In this document: piece after piece, positions 17,824 through 28,298 of the stretch | How positions within the stretch are numbered: the stretch's first letter is position 1 | Layout: every line of letters starts with the position of its first letter | NCBI RefSeq assembly: GCF_900323545.1 | Contig: NZ_OOHN01000008.1 | Location: forward strand, 62,001 to 126,000 | DNA from: Actinomyces sp. Marseille-P3109 | Lineage (GTDB): Bacteria > Actinomycetota > Actinomycetes > Actinomycetales > Actinomycetaceae | Direction of reading: 5' to 3' | DNA length: 64,000 nt | Translations under genes and position numbers: made by a program | Notes under the pieces: generated by a model | Told to the model about the DNA's origin: nothing | The model's database searches: none | What the model saw: only the letters and a program-made list of their open reading frames with translations

Positions 17824-19215
17824 ATGCGCAAGGTCCAGACCGCGGCCCTGACGGCGGCGAGCCTGCTGGTTTTCAGTGGCTACTACAGCCTGGGCGATGC
17901 TCTTGACCTGCTGCCCGGCCCGGTGACGGTCGCCTACGCCGACGTCGCCCCCCAGCCCTTCCCCACACCGGCAGGCCCCAGCGCCAAGACGACGGCGCCC
18001 TCCGGCCTGGACCAGGGGGCGCCCAAGCCCTCGAGGGCGGCGCTGAGCGGCTACGTCCAGGCCGTGGCCTCCGACGCCGCCCTGACCGGCGGCAGCGTGA
18101 CGGCCTCGGTCATCGACGTCGCCACCGGTGAGGAGCTCCTGGACCAGTCGGCCACCACCGGGGTGACGCCCGCCTCCACCAACAAGGTGCTCACCGCCTG
18201 GGCGGCCCTGTCCTCCATGGGACCGGGCCACACGCTCCAGACCAAGGCCGTCCTGGACGGCCAGACCGTCACCCTCGTGGGCGGCGGCGACGTCCTGCTG
18301 GCCGACGACGCCGGGGACCCGACCGCCACGGCCGGCCACGCGGGCCTGGGCGACCTCGCCCGCGCCACCGCCGAGCAGCTCAAGGCCCAAGGGACGACGT
18401 CGGTCTCCCTGCGTCTGGACGACACCCTGTTCACCGGCGCCCAGTGGAACGACGGCTGGGAGGCCGGCAACGAGCAGTACGTGGCCAAGGTTCAGCCGAT
18501 CATGGTGGACGTCTCCGCCACCCAGAACCAGGGCTACCCGGCCGACCCGGCGATGGAGGCCGCCCAGGCCTTCGCCAGGCATCTGAGCGAGGCCGGCATC
18601 ACGGTCGACGGCGATGCGTCCCGCGCCGCCGCTCCCGGCGGCGCCAAGGAGCTTGCCTCGGTGTCCTCCGCCCCGCTGTCCGACATCCTGGCCCTGTCGC
18701 TGAAGACCTCCGACAACACGATGACTGAGGTCGAGGGGCGGCTCGTGGCCCTCCAGGCCAAGGAGACCGCCGACTTCGCCGGGGCCTCCAAGGCCGTTGC
18801 CGCCCAGCTGCGCAAAGACGGCTTCGACACCTCCGGGCTGACCCTCCTGGACTCGTCCGGGCTGGCCAAGGGCAACAAGGTGCCCGCCAAGCTCCTGGCC
18901 CAGATCCTGGCCAAGTCCGCCGGAGACGATGGTGGCTCGGCCGGGCGAACCCTCGTCGCCGACCTGCCCGTCGGCGCGCTGGACGGGACCCTGGGCAACC
19001 GCCTGCATGACACGGCCGCGGCCGGAACCGTGCGCGCCAAGACCGGGTCGCTGGAGCAGACCTCCTCCCTGGCCGGCGTTGTCACGACCGCCGACGGGCG
19101 CCTGCTGGCCTTCGCGATCCTGGCCAACGGATTCCCCGCCAACGGCGGGTCCGCGGCCGGTGCCGCGATCGACAACCACTTCGTAGCGCCCCTGGCCTCC
19201 TGCGGCTGCTCGTGA
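17824..19215 (+). CDS. dacB: D-alanyl-D-alanine carboxypeptidase/endopeptidase (PBP4, peptidase S13)
   Basis: 463 residues. A signal peptide or N-terminal anchor (about 1-25) exports it to the wall, where S13 enzymes trim or cut D-Ala peptides of peptidoglycan. All three active-site motifs are present: S118-T-N-K121, S296-D-N298 and K406-T-G-S. It is shorter in the S13 insert region than Gram-negative PBP4. The start has GGAGGA 5 nt upstream. It begins the dacB-DUF2342-hpt run common in actinobacteria. Confidence 0.94.
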   Translation: MRKVQTAALTAASLLVFSGYYSLGDALDLLPGPVTVAYADVAPQPFPTPAGPSAKTTAPSGLDQGAPKPSRAALSGYVQAVASDAALTGGSVTASVIDVATGEELLDQSATTGVTPASTNKVLTAWAALSSMGPGHTLQTKAVLDGQTVTLVGGGDVLLADDAGDPTATAGHAGLGDLARATAEQLKAQGTTSVSLRLDDTLFTGAQWNDGWEAGNEQYVAKVQPIMVDVSATQNQGYPADPAMEAAQAFARHLSEAGITVDGDASRAAAPGGAKELASVSSAPLSDILALSLKTSDNTMTEVEGRLVALQAKETADFAGASKAVAAQLRKDGFDTSGLTLLDSSGLAKGNKVPAKLLAQILAKSAGDDGGSAGRTLVADLPVGALDGTLGNRLHDTAAAGTVRAKTGSLEQTSSLAGVVTTADGRLLAFAILANGFPANGGSAAGAAIDNHFVAPLASCGCS

Positions 19216-19281
19216 GAGCCTGCACGGCATACCTGGAGGGTCCCTGAGGCCTGTGATACCGGTGATTCCCGTGAGAAAGGC

Positions 19282-20445
19282 ATGGCGGTGACGACCAACG
19301 GCACGGCGGCGGGGCTGGTCGACTGGCAGACGGTGGAGCGCCTGGCGGCGCTGATCCCCGCCGGCCCCAGCGCCTCGCGCTCGACGCGCGCCAGCACGGT
19401 GGCCGTCCTGCGCCGCTCCGCCCAGGAGGCCCCGGCATGGGTCGCCCGGATCACCGGCCTGAACCGGGCGGCCCAGCGGGTCGCGGACACGGTGCCCGTG
19501 AGCGTCGTCGACCGGGCCGGGTTGGTACGCGTCTCCACCCGGGCGCTGCGCGGCCTCATGGAGCAGGTGCCTGCTCCGCCGGCTTCGGAGGCGGTCCGGC
19601 TCGTCGGGGCCGCCGAGGTGGCCGGGGCGATGAGCCTGCTCGCCACCCGGCTCCTGGGTCAGGTGGTGCCCGCCAGCCCGGCCTGGCACGAGGGCCGGTC
19701 CGACGCCGTTCGGCCCGGTGGCGAGCAGTCCAGCACCGCGCTGCCCGGCGCCGTCGCGCCGCACCTCCTGCTCGTGGCGCCCAACGTGCTGGCGATGCGC
19801 CGCCAGATGGACCTGGACATGCTCGACCTGCCCGCCTGGGTCTGCCTGCACGAGGTGACGCACGCCGTTCAGCTCGTGGCCGCCCCCTGGCTCGGCCCCT
19901 ACCTGGCCGACTCCATGCGCACGGGCATCGGTGCCGTCGTCGAGGCCGTCTACGGCGGTGCTCATGGCGCTGGCAGCGTGGCGGACAAGCGCGGCTCCGG
20001 GGTGCGACGGGGGAGTGCGGTGCGCCTCGCGGCGCGCGCGGGTCGGGGCCGAGTGCTCGAGGGGCTGACGAACATCAGGGATCGTTCCGAGCTCGCCTCC
20101 TTAGCGGCCGCCCTCACTTTTTTGGAGGGGCACGCCGAGGTCGTCCTGGACGACGTGCACCCCAACCGGATGCCCTCGGTCCACCGGCTGCGGGCGGTGC
20201 TCTCGCGCAGCCGCGCGGCCGACGCCGGCATCGGCCCCGGCCCCGGCCTCGGCGCGCTCCTGCTGCACCGGCTCATGGGCCTGGACGCCAAGGAGGCCCA
20301 GTACGCCGACGGCGCCGCCTTCGTGCGCAGCGTCGTGGCGCGCATCGGGCACGAGGGGCTCAACGTCGTGTGGACCGACCCCGCGCTGCTGCCCACCCCG
20401 GCCGAGATCGCCCGCCCCGACGTGTGGGTGCGCCGCGTGGGTTGA
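19282..20445 (+). CDS. DUF2342 zinc-dependent metalloprotease-like protein
   Basis: 387 residues, no signal peptide. The putative zinc site is HEVTHAVQ (HExxH, about residue 191), with a second His/Glu-rich motif in FLEGHAEVVLD further on, as in the family sometimes labelled F420-biosynthesis-associated or zinc-dependent metalloprotease. The natural substrate is unknown. The gene lies 66 bp after dacB and 109 bp before hpt. In many actinobacteria tilS stands between this gene and hpt; here it does not. Confidence 0.85.
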   Translation: MAVTTNGTAAGLVDWQTVERLAALIPAGPSASRSTRASTVAVLRRSAQEAPAWVARITGLNRAAQRVADTVPVSVVDRAGLVRVSTRALRGLMEQVPAPPASEAVRLVGAAEVAGAMSLLATRLLGQVVPASPAWHEGRSDAVRPGGEQSSTALPGAVAPHLLLVAPNVLAMRRQMDLDMLDLPAWVCLHEVTHAVQLVAAPWLGPYLADSMRTGIGAVVEAVYGGAHGAGSVADKRGSGVRRGSAVRLAARAGRGRVLEGLTNIRDRSELASLAAALTFLEGHAEVVLDDVHPNRMPSVHRLRAVLSRSRAADAGIGPGPGLGALLLHRLMGLDAKEAQYADGAAFVRSVVARIGHEGLNVVWTDPALLPTPAEIARPDVWVRRVG

Positions 20446-20554
20446 AGTGCCAGGTCGGGCCCGGTATGGCAGGCTTATGGCTTCGACGCGGACCGGTGTC
20501 CCCCAACTCCCGGCCACCGCGAAGCCATGACGACGCAGGAGGAAGGCAGGGCGG

Positions 20555-21109
20555 ATGGACGCCACGGACATGGGATCGGACCTTCAGCAGGTACTCATCA
20601 CCGAAGAGCAGATCGGGCAGCGCCTCGATGAGATGGCAGCCCAGATCGACGCCGACTACGAGGGGCGCGACCCCCTGCTCGTGGGTGTGCTCAAGGGCGC
20701 CGTCTACGTCATGGCGGACCTGTCGCGCCGGCTGCACATGAGCGTGCCGATGGACTGGATGGCCGTGTCCTCCTACGGCTCGGGAACCAAGTCCTCCGGC
20801 GTGGTACGCATCCTCAAGGACCTGGACACCGATGTCACCGGCCGCAACATCCTGATCGTTGAGGACATCATCGACTCCGGCCTGACCCTGTCCTGGCTGC
20901 AGGGCAACCTCTCCTCCCGGGGAGCGGCCTCGGTGGAGATCGCCACACTTCTGCGCAAACCCGACGCTGCCAAGGTCGAGGTGGACGTCAAGTACGTCGG
21001 CTTCGATATTCCTACGGAGTTCGTCATCGGCTATGGGCTGGACTATGCCGAGCGGTACCGCAACCTGCCGTTCATCGGTACTCTGCGGCCCGAGGTCTAT
21101 GGAGGCTGA
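20555..21109 (+). CDS. hpt: Hypoxanthine phosphoribosyltransferase
   Basis: 184 residues. Purine salvage: hypoxanthine (and guanine) plus PRPP gives IMP (GMP). The PRPP-binding loop [14 protein letters not shown], the N-terminal [16 protein letters not shown] and the C-terminal [17 protein letters not shown] are typical of the family. The start at 20555 is preceded by GGAAGGCAGGG. A hairpin follows the stop; the hpt-ftsH pairing of other genomes is interrupted by about 3.5 kb here. Confidence 0.96.
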   Translation: MDATDMGSDLQQVLITEEQIGQRLDEMAAQIDADYEGRDPLLVGVLKGAVYVMADLSRRLHMSVPMDWMAVSSYGSGTKSSGVVRILKDLDTDVTGRNILIVEDIIDSGLTLSWLQGNLSSRGAASVEIATLLRKPDAAKVEVDVKYVGFDIPTEFVIGYGLDYAERYRNLPFIGTLRPEVYGG

Positions 21110-21115
21110 CTGATT

Positions 21116-21138
21116 CAGGTTTACCTTGATAAAACCTG
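21116..21138 (+). terminator. Possible terminator after hpt
   Basis: A short stem CAGGTTT/AAACCTG with a 9-nt loop starts 7 bp after the hpt stop. The stem is short and there is no T run. Confidence 0.4.
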
Positions 21139-21323
21139 GGCATAGAGCGGGAAAATCGGGAACAGGCCGGTCGGAAGGTCGCTGTCCAAGGTGATCCGCA
21201 GGGCCGTGGGCTGCGTACTTCTCCCTTTTCCGAGTAGTCGGAGCCATGTTCGTTACGTTACGATAACTAGCGTAGGTCGCCGGTGGATGCCCCACGCCGG
21301 CGGGTGATGTGGAAGGACTGTTG

Positions 21324-22628
21324 GTGACGGTGAAGAAGGCTGTGCGTCGACGCTCCGTGAGGCTGGTCGGCCTCGCGGGTGCGGTGGTGCTGGCGTCCTC
21401 GCTGAGCACGCCCATGACGGTGTCGGTGGCCGCCGAGCCGGCCGCGGACACCACTTTTGGCACGGTTGCTGAGATGGCGCAGGTCAGCGGCGCCTCCGGC
21501 AACCTCACCACCCTCGGTGATGAGGCGCCTGGTGACGGCGGCGGCCTGACCTACACCGTGGAGAGCACGAGCCCCGCCGGCGCGCTGGGGGCCGCCTCCG
21601 TCATGCTGGCCGACGGCCAGTGGGCCGTGCCGCGCGGCCTCCCGGTTGCCCCGACCGCGGCCTCGGACGGTGCTGCCGCCAATGACGTGGTGGCCCGGGC
21701 CCAGTCCTTCGCCGACGCCGGAGGGTCGCTGACCGTGACCCCGTCCCGTCCCACGCCGCTGTCGGGCACGAACGTGCGCGCCAGCGGTTCCGCCCCTTAC
21801 GCGATCACCTCCTCGGCACTGGTCGGCATGGTGCTCTCCGGCTGGGACTACTCGCACACCACCTATGTGGCGGACCAGAACACTCAGGTGGGCTACCGGG
21901 CCGACGTCGGGTACGACCTCGGCGGACAGTGGAAGCCGGACGACCTGGCGGGCTGGTTCAGCTCCCAGGGGCGCCTCTGGGTGAACACGAACGGCGCCAT
22001 CAACCCCGGGGACATCGTCTTCTTCTCCGACCCTCTGCCCGCGGGGCAGAGCGGTTCGGGCTCGGCTCCCGCTCAGTCGACGGTCTTCGGGAACGTCTAC
22101 GACGTCGGTATCTATGCCGGGGACAACAAGGTCGTCCGGGCCTCGGCCGGCGGCGTCCAGACGCAGACCTTGGACGCGCAGACGATGGCCGACGTGGCCC
22201 TGGTGGCTCGCCCGCAGTGGTCCGCACCCGATGGGGGTGCGGCTACGCCGGATCCGCAGAGCGCCGACGGCAGTACCGGTGGAGCTGCTACGCCGGGCTC
22301 GGAGGCTTCGTCGTCGGCCTCGCCTCAGGCGAGTGCGCAGGCTCCCGCTGCGGGGGCTCCGTCCGCCAACGGCGGCTCGGTGCCGGACGGTTCGAGTGCC
22401 GGCTCACAGCCCTCGGGCGGGACCGGCCATGACGACCACAACGAGGTTGTGGTGGGTGCCAGCGGCAGCCATGACAGCAAGGAGCACACGAGTGCCGCTG
22501 AGCGGTCCCCGGGCCAGAGCACCCGGGAACGGTGGCTGCCGGTGACCGGTGTGGCGATCGGCGTGCTGTCCGTGGCGGCCGTTCTGCTGTCCTGCGGCCT
22601 CATCGTCCTACGCCTGCGCCGTAGCTGA
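21324..22628 (+). CDS. LPVTG-anchored surface protein with an inactive NlpC/P60-like domain
   Basis: 434 residues from GTG 21324 (GGAAGGA 6 nt upstream; GTG 21309 is an alternative). Signal peptide (RRRSVRLVGLAGAVVLASS), an Ala/Gly-rich region, an NlpC/P60-like domain (about 155-285), a Ser/Pro/Gly-rich stalk and a sortase signal L405-P-V-T-G409 with a hydrophobic segment and basic tail (RLRRS). In the domain NPGDIVFF and VYDVGIYAGDNKVVRAS align with NlpC/P60, but the catalytic Cys position is Ser163 (TSSALVGM instead of DCSGLV) and the catalytic His position is Asp260. It is therefore probably a wall-binding or structural protein. A promoter-like AT-rich stretch lies at 21252-21272. A terminator follows. 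Confidence 0.75.
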   Translation: MTVKKAVRRRSVRLVGLAGAVVLASSLSTPMTVSVAAEPAADTTFGTVAEMAQVSGASGNLTTLGDEAPGDGGGLTYTVESTSPAGALGAASVMLADGQWAVPRGLPVAPTAASDGAAANDVVARAQSFADAGGSLTVTPSRPTPLSGTNVRASGSAPYAITSSALVGMVLSGWDYSHTTYVADQNTQVGYRADVGYDLGGQWKPDDLAGWFSSQGRLWVNTNGAINPGDIVFFSDPLPAGQSGSGSAPAQSTVFGNVYDVGIYAGDNKVVRASAGGVQTQTLDAQTMADVALVARPQWSAPDGGAATPDPQSADGSTGGAATPGSEASSSASPQASAQAPAAGAPSANGGSVPDGSSAGSQPSGGTGHDDHNEVVVGASGSHDSKEHTSAAERSPGQSTRERWLPVTGVAIGVLSVAAVLLSCGLIVLRLRRS

Positions 22629-22707
22629 AGCGGGCTACGCGGGCCGGCTCGGGTCGCCCCCCCCGTCTGGTTCACCGACTGCCCTGCCGTTCGTGAGTAA
22701 GTGACGA

Positions 22708-22745
22708 GTGGGCGGCTGCCGAGTCTTCGGCGCCGCCCGCTTTTT
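22708..22745 (+). terminator. Intrinsic terminator after the LPVTG gene
   Basis: GC-rich stem of about 9 bp (GTGGGCGGC/GCCGCCCGC) with an inner CCG/CGG hairpin, directly followed by TTTTT at 22741-22745. Classic intrinsic terminator. Confidence 0.88.
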
Positions 22746-22787
22746 GCGCCTGCTGGCCGGTTCCTGCGGTCTAGCCGTTTCGGCTGC

Positions 22788-22843
22788 GTGATGCTCGCTG
22801 GATTTCTGCGAGGTCACCTGGCACGAATTCACCTGGGGCGTAC
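22788..22843 (+). repeat. 56-bp diverged direct repeat, copy 1
   Basis: Matches 23360-23415 at 43 of 56 positions without gaps; the best-conserved parts are CTGCGAG and GGCACGAAT followed by TGGGG. Confidence 0.6.
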
Positions 22844-23359
22844 GTCTTGAGGTTATTCACAAGCATGTCGGCCATCCGCGCTTGCCCAGGTCAGCAGTCA
22901 CCCGCCTCGCTCCGTGAATGAGTTTCCTTGGGTGCCGTCGAAGAGGACGGCGTCCACGGTGAGTGGGGATCGGTCTACGTCGGCTCGGACGGCCTGTTCA
23001 AAGGACTGGTGGCTTGACGGGCCGTTCTCCTGCGGTGCTGGAGTAGTTGGGTGTCCATGCAGCGGACATGACCGGCTCCGCATCCCATGCGACTGGCAGG
23101 CAGCCCCGGAATTCTGTGGTTCTCACGCGTTTCCTGATGTCTCGGCAGCGTTCATGTCCGCTGTGTGGTCACTGGTCTCCGCAAATCCACCGGCCCTGTT
23201 GGCAACCACCGCATGACAAGCCTCGTGAAAAGGCCTCCAGGTGCGGTGCTGTGGGCGGCCACGCCGGGGCCGGTTCCCTTCCCAGTGGATCACTACCCGG
23301 CGTCGGGGTGTGCTGCACGCGCTGCTGCTCCTGAGGCTGGCTGGCGGGGTTCTGGACCA

Positions 23360-23415
23360 GTGATGGTTCCGGGAATCCTGCGAGAACACCCGGCACGAAT
23401 CCACGTGGGGTGTCC
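23360..23415 (+). repeat. 56-bp diverged direct repeat, copy 2
   Basis: Partner of 22788-22843, in the same orientation, 572 bp downstream. Confidence 0.6.
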
Positions 23416-23566
23416 CAGTTTAGTGCCGACGTCTGCCGGTAGGTGTCTGTCCGATCCAGCGCCTTGAATGTGGCCCTCCCTTCCCCGGGCACCATGAATA
23501 TGGACGGTCCGTTCTGGATCGTCGCCTCTGCAACATCCGTGCACCAGCGCGGGGAAAGGAAACACG

Positions 23567-24013
23567 ATGACCGAGACAACCGATTGGCGCGGTCGCCTGA
23601 GGAACGCAGTCAGAAGCAAGTGGGGACACGTTGCATGGTCCCTCATCGGTCTGCCCATGGCATGCCTTATTGCGTCCACGACCAGCTTCACCCTGGTTCA
23701 CGTGGTGGGAGTGTTCGGGCCATCCTTCTTTGTGTCGCTCCTGCAGCTTGTCTGTGCTTACCGTGAGCAGCCTTGTCCGTTCGACGCGAAGGTCAATGAG
23801 GAAGCAAGTAGGCTCATACGCGACAATGTCGTGGCAGCCGTGATCTTGCTCTTCTTGGTAGGTGCCGCAATCCAGGCGTTCGGTGAAGGAATCGACGGGC
23901 TCCTGGGTAAGCAGGACAGCACCCTCCGCGCTTTGATCGTGCTCTACCCTTGGCGGGGCCTCATCTGCGCGACTCTCGCGACGCATCGAACGAAGAAGGA
24001 TGCGAAGAAGTGA
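23567..24013 (+). CDS. Hypothetical small membrane protein
   Basis: 148 residues; not recognised. Three hydrophobic segments are visible (about 23-45 WSLIGLPMACLIASTTSF, 50-65, and 88-105 VVAAVILLFLVGAAIQAF), ending in a lysine-rich tail (RTKKDAKK). The start is well supported: GGGGAAAGGA ends 6 nt before ATG 23567. Base composition is visibly less GC-rich than the neighbours, which suggests acquisition. It stands alone between decayed DNA and the LPXTG remnant. Confidence 0.6.
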   Translation: MTETTDWRGRLRNAVRSKWGHVAWSLIGLPMACLIASTTSFTLVHVVGVFGPSFFVSLLQLVCAYREQPCPFDAKVNEEASRLIRDNVVAAVILLFLVGAAIQAFGEGIDGLLGKQDSTLRALIVLYPWRGLICATLATHRTKKDAKK

Positions 24014-24110
24014 ACTTGTGGCCGATGCCGTCGATATGGGTGCTCGCCCGGCAGTGAGTCACGAGTCTGTCCTAGTGGACGGTCTGGATGGCTGCTATAA
24101 CACTGCGGCA

Positions 24111-24263
24111 GGTGATGACGGTGGTCGGAGCAGCGAACGGCGCACGAGCGCTGCCGAGGAGTTCTCCGTCAATAGCGCTCGGGATCGGTGGTTGCTGGCG
24201 GCGGGTGTGGTGATCGGTGTGCTGTCTCGCAGATTGATCGCACGGCGCTTGCGTCGCAACTGA
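24111..24263 (+). pseudogene. Remnant of an LPXTG-protein C-terminus (paralogue of the gene at 21.3 kb)
   Basis: The translated segment (RRTSAAEEF...RDRWLLAAGVVIGVL...RRLRRN) aligns with the end of the LPVTG protein (EHTSAAERS...RERWLPVTGVAIGVL...RLRRS). The sorting motif is lost (LLAAG for LPVTG) and the hydrophobic helix is shortened by a deletion. No proper start, signal peptide or upstream domain remains. It is the 3' end of a duplicated and decayed surface-protein gene. Confidence 0.72.
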
Positions 24264-24661
24264 GCCGTTGGAACACATGACGAGACCTGCGACGTCGTCG
24301 CGGACGCACCATAGGGGCCGCAGACTGCCCCTGAGCCTCAGTCCTCGGGCCCTCGGGTGCGTCCGCGAGGCGGCGGGGTGCCCAGGTGCGTCCATGGGGC
24401 GCGGGGTGACCTGCACGTGGGAGATCTGGCAGGTCGACACGGACGGTGCGGCCTCGGGCTGGAGGGGCGGCGAGGCGCGTCCTCGGAGCACGAGGGAGAG
24501 ACGGCGCAGGGCTCGTCGGTGCGCTGGCAGGAACCGGCCCCCGCCCGCTTCCCCAGATCTTCCCGGCCACGCCCGGCGCGAACGTGAGCAAGCGCAATGG
24601 GACCTTTGCCGTGCTATCGGCTAACGTCTGAGAGTCAGTATGTTGAAGGGACCTACCGCCG
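24264..24661. other. Intergenic region upstream of ftsH with a hairpin array
   Basis: A perfect 13-bp inverted repeat (24298-24310 with 24356-24368) encloses 45 nt that can form a smaller GGGG/CCCC hairpin, giving a branched fold. GGTGCGTCC recurs at 24385-24393, and another perfect stem GACCTGC/GCAGGTC spans 24408-24435. No protein-coding evidence. It could be a terminator for the upstream remnant, a structured ftsH leader or a small RNA. Confidence 0.45.
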
Positions 24662-26743
<2,082 letters not shown>

Positions 26744-26749
26744 GCCGAC

Positions 26750-26769
26750 CCGGGCCCCGGCGGGCCCGG
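26750..26769 (+). terminator. GC hairpin between ftsH and folE
   Basis: Perfect 8-bp stem CCGGGCCC/GGGCCCGG with a 4-nt loop, no T run, 26 bp before folE. More likely an attenuating or mRNA-processing hairpin than a full stop, since the two genes usually form one operon. Confidence 0.4.
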
Positions 26770-26795
26770 CAGGCGCAGAGAGACAGAGGCCGACC

Positions 26796-27368
26796 ATGAG
26801 CTACGACGCCGAGGGCGTGCGCCGTGCGGTGCGCGACCTGCTCGTCGCCATCGGGGAGGACCCCGACCGCGACGGCCTGCGTGACACCCCCGAGCGTATG
26901 GCGCGCGCCTATGCGGAGATGTTCGCCGGTCTCGGGCAGGACCCGGCCGAGCACGTCGAGCGGGTCTTCGACGTCGGGCACGAGGAGATGGTCCTCGTGC
27001 GCGACATCCCCATGTACTCGGTGTGCGAGCACCACCTCCTGCCCTTCCACGGGGCGGCGCACGTGGGCTACATCCCCGGCGCCGACGGCCGAGTCACCGG
27101 CCTGTCCAAGGTGGCGCGCCTCGTGGACGGCTACGCCCGGCGCCCCCAGGTCCAGGAGCGGCTCACCCGGCAGATCGCCGACGCCCTCGTCGAGCGCCTG
27201 GAGTGCCGGGGCGTGCTCGTCGTCGTCGAGGCCGAGCACCTGTGCATGTCCATGCGGGGCGTGCGCAAGCCCGGCTCCAACACGGTCACCTCCGCCGTGC
27301 GCGGCATCATGCGCAACGCCGCCACCCGCTCCGAGGCCATGAGCCTGGTCCTGGGCCGGCGTTCCTGA
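26796..27368 (+). CDS. folE: GTP cyclohydrolase I
   Basis: 190 residues. It converts GTP to 7,8-dihydroneopterin triphosphate, the first step of folate synthesis. Zinc and active-site motifs are intact: [13 protein letters not shown] (Cys, His, His), [20 protein letters not shown] and [12 protein letters not shown] with the second zinc Cys. ATG 26796 matches the family start. The rest of the pathway (folP, folB-folK) resumes only at 34488, after an inserted 7.1 kb block. Confidence 0.96.
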   Translation: MSYDAEGVRRAVRDLLVAIGEDPDRDGLRDTPERMARAYAEMFAGLGQDPAEHVERVFDVGHEEMVLVRDIPMYSVCEHHLLPFHGAAHVGYIPGADGRVTGLSKVARLVDGYARRPQVQERLTRQIADALVERLECRGVLVVVEAEHLCMSMRGVRKPGSNTVTSAVRGIMRNAATRSEAMSLVLGRRS

Positions 27369-27417
27369 GAGGCCGGGAGGTCTCGACACCGGAGAGTGTC
27401 GGTGAAATAGTGGGCGA

Positions 27418-27828
27418 GTGAGTCCCTTGTACAAGAGGCTGCTGGTAGCGGTCGACGCCGGGCTGCTGCTCTACTGGGCGGCCGTCTTCCTCAATCTCAT
27501 TCCCGAGCACCTGCGGTTCAAGGACTACTCCAACCAGGTGATCCAGGCCTGGAACTGGTCCTTCTTCCCGCTCGACGTTGCCGCCGCCCTGATCGTCTTC
27601 CTCGGCGCCTACCTGACGCGCGTGGGCAGCAGGGTCGGGGACCTGGTGCTGACGGTCGGGCTCATGCTGACCTTCTGCGCCGGATTCATGGCGATCTCCT
27701 TCTGGTCCTTCTACCGTGACTTCGACCCGCTGTGGTGGGGCCCCAACGCCCTGCTCATGATCATCCCGGCGCTCGCCCTCGGCTCCATGGTCTGCCAGCG
27801 GCTTGAGACCGCGGAGAAGCACTCGTGA
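27418..27828 (+). CDS. DUF5360/YvaD-like four-TM membrane protein
   Basis: 136 residues with four hydrophobic segments and Trp/Phe-rich turns (YWAAVFLNLIPEHLRFKDY, QAWNWSFFPLDVAAA, SFYRDFDPLWWGPNALLM). It resembles Bacillus YvaD, whose gene also neighbours an SMR transporter gene (yvaE); that memory of the family is the basis of the name. Function unknown. GTG start; its stop overlaps the first SMR gene by 4 bp (GTGA), so the three genes are translationally coupled. Confidence 0.65.
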   Translation: MSPLYKRLLVAVDAGLLLYWAAVFLNLIPEHLRFKDYSNQVIQAWNWSFFPLDVAAALIVFLGAYLTRVGSRVGDLVLTVGLMLTFCAGFMAISFWSFYRDFDPLWWGPNALLMIIPALALGSMVCQRLETAEKHS

Positions 27829-28298
27829 CGGTCAAGGGCGCGCTGTGCCCGTCGACGTGGGGGAGTGCGTGCCGCCGAAGCGCGCCCACCGACCCGACGG
27901 TGCTCGGCGCGCTGGGGGACCGTCTGCGCTCGACGAGTCACGGTGTATGCGCCTGGCCGGCGCTCGGAGGCGCCATCGTCTCCGAGGTCTCGGCGACCCT
28001 CGCCCTGCGCCAGGCCTTGAACCAGCCGGGCTTCTACGCCGTCGTCGGAATCGGGTACGCCCTGGCCTTCGTCCTCCTGTCACTGACGCTCAAGGCGGGC
28101 ATGCCGCTCGGCGTCGCCTACGGGCTCTGGGGCGCCCTGGGAGTGGCACTGACCGCCGTGCTGTCGATGATTCTCTTCGAGGAGTCGGTGACGGTGCTTG
28201 TCGCCGTCGGTATCGCGCTCATCATGGCCGGGGTGCTCCTCGTCGAGATCGGGGCGCAGCGCGCAGAGGCGCAGCAGAAGGACGGTAAGGCGTCATGA
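27825..28298 (+). CDS. SMR-family efflux subunit 1, with an N-terminal extension
   Basis: 157 residues if started at the coupled GTG 27825. The SMR core begins near residue 46 (ALGGAIVSEVSATLALRQAL), with the essential membrane Glu in IVSEV, and has four TM helices typical of about 105-residue EmrE-type drug/proton antiporters. The about 45 residues before it are not hydrophobic and have no SMR counterpart; GTG 27900 is a later alternative start. It overlaps the second SMR gene by 4 bp, suggesting a heterodimeric pump. Confidence 0.8.
   Translation: MTVKGALCPSTWGSACRRSAPTDPTVLGALGDRLRSTSHGVCAWPALGGAIVSEVSATLALRQALNQPGFYAVVGIGYALAFVLLSLTLKAGMPLGVAYGLWGALGVALTAVLSMILFEESVTVLVAVGIALIMAGVLLVEIGAQRAEAQQKDGKAS
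28212..28252 (+). repeat. 41-bp identical tract shared by the two SMR genes (copy 1)
   Basis: Identical to 28565-28605 over 41 bases, coding IALIMAGVLLVEIG in both. A second near-identical tract of about 35 bases lies around 28087-28125 and 28438-28476. The rest of the genes differ strongly. Confidence 0.85.

Larger units (their letters stand above)
22746..23566. other. Decayed, apparently non-coding stretch with a diverged direct repeat
   Basis: No open frame has ribosome-site or codon support. It is less GC-rich than the surroundings and includes two 56-bp copies of a direct repeat (22788-22843 and 23360-23415). The spacing of the copies suggests an old local duplication. It looks like a graveyard of former coding DNA next to the LPVTG gene; no transposase fragment was recognised. 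Confidence 0.5.

Noticed and set aside
22914..23579. Open frames in the decayed island as genes (both strands)
   Set aside because: No ribosome sites, no hydrophobic or domain patterns, and odd Cys/Trp-rich composition. No transposase motif could be recognised either.
26750..26769. Strong terminator separating ftsH from folE
   Set aside because: Stem of 8 bp without a T run so close to folE, and the two genes are usually cotranscribed; listed only as a weak hairpin.
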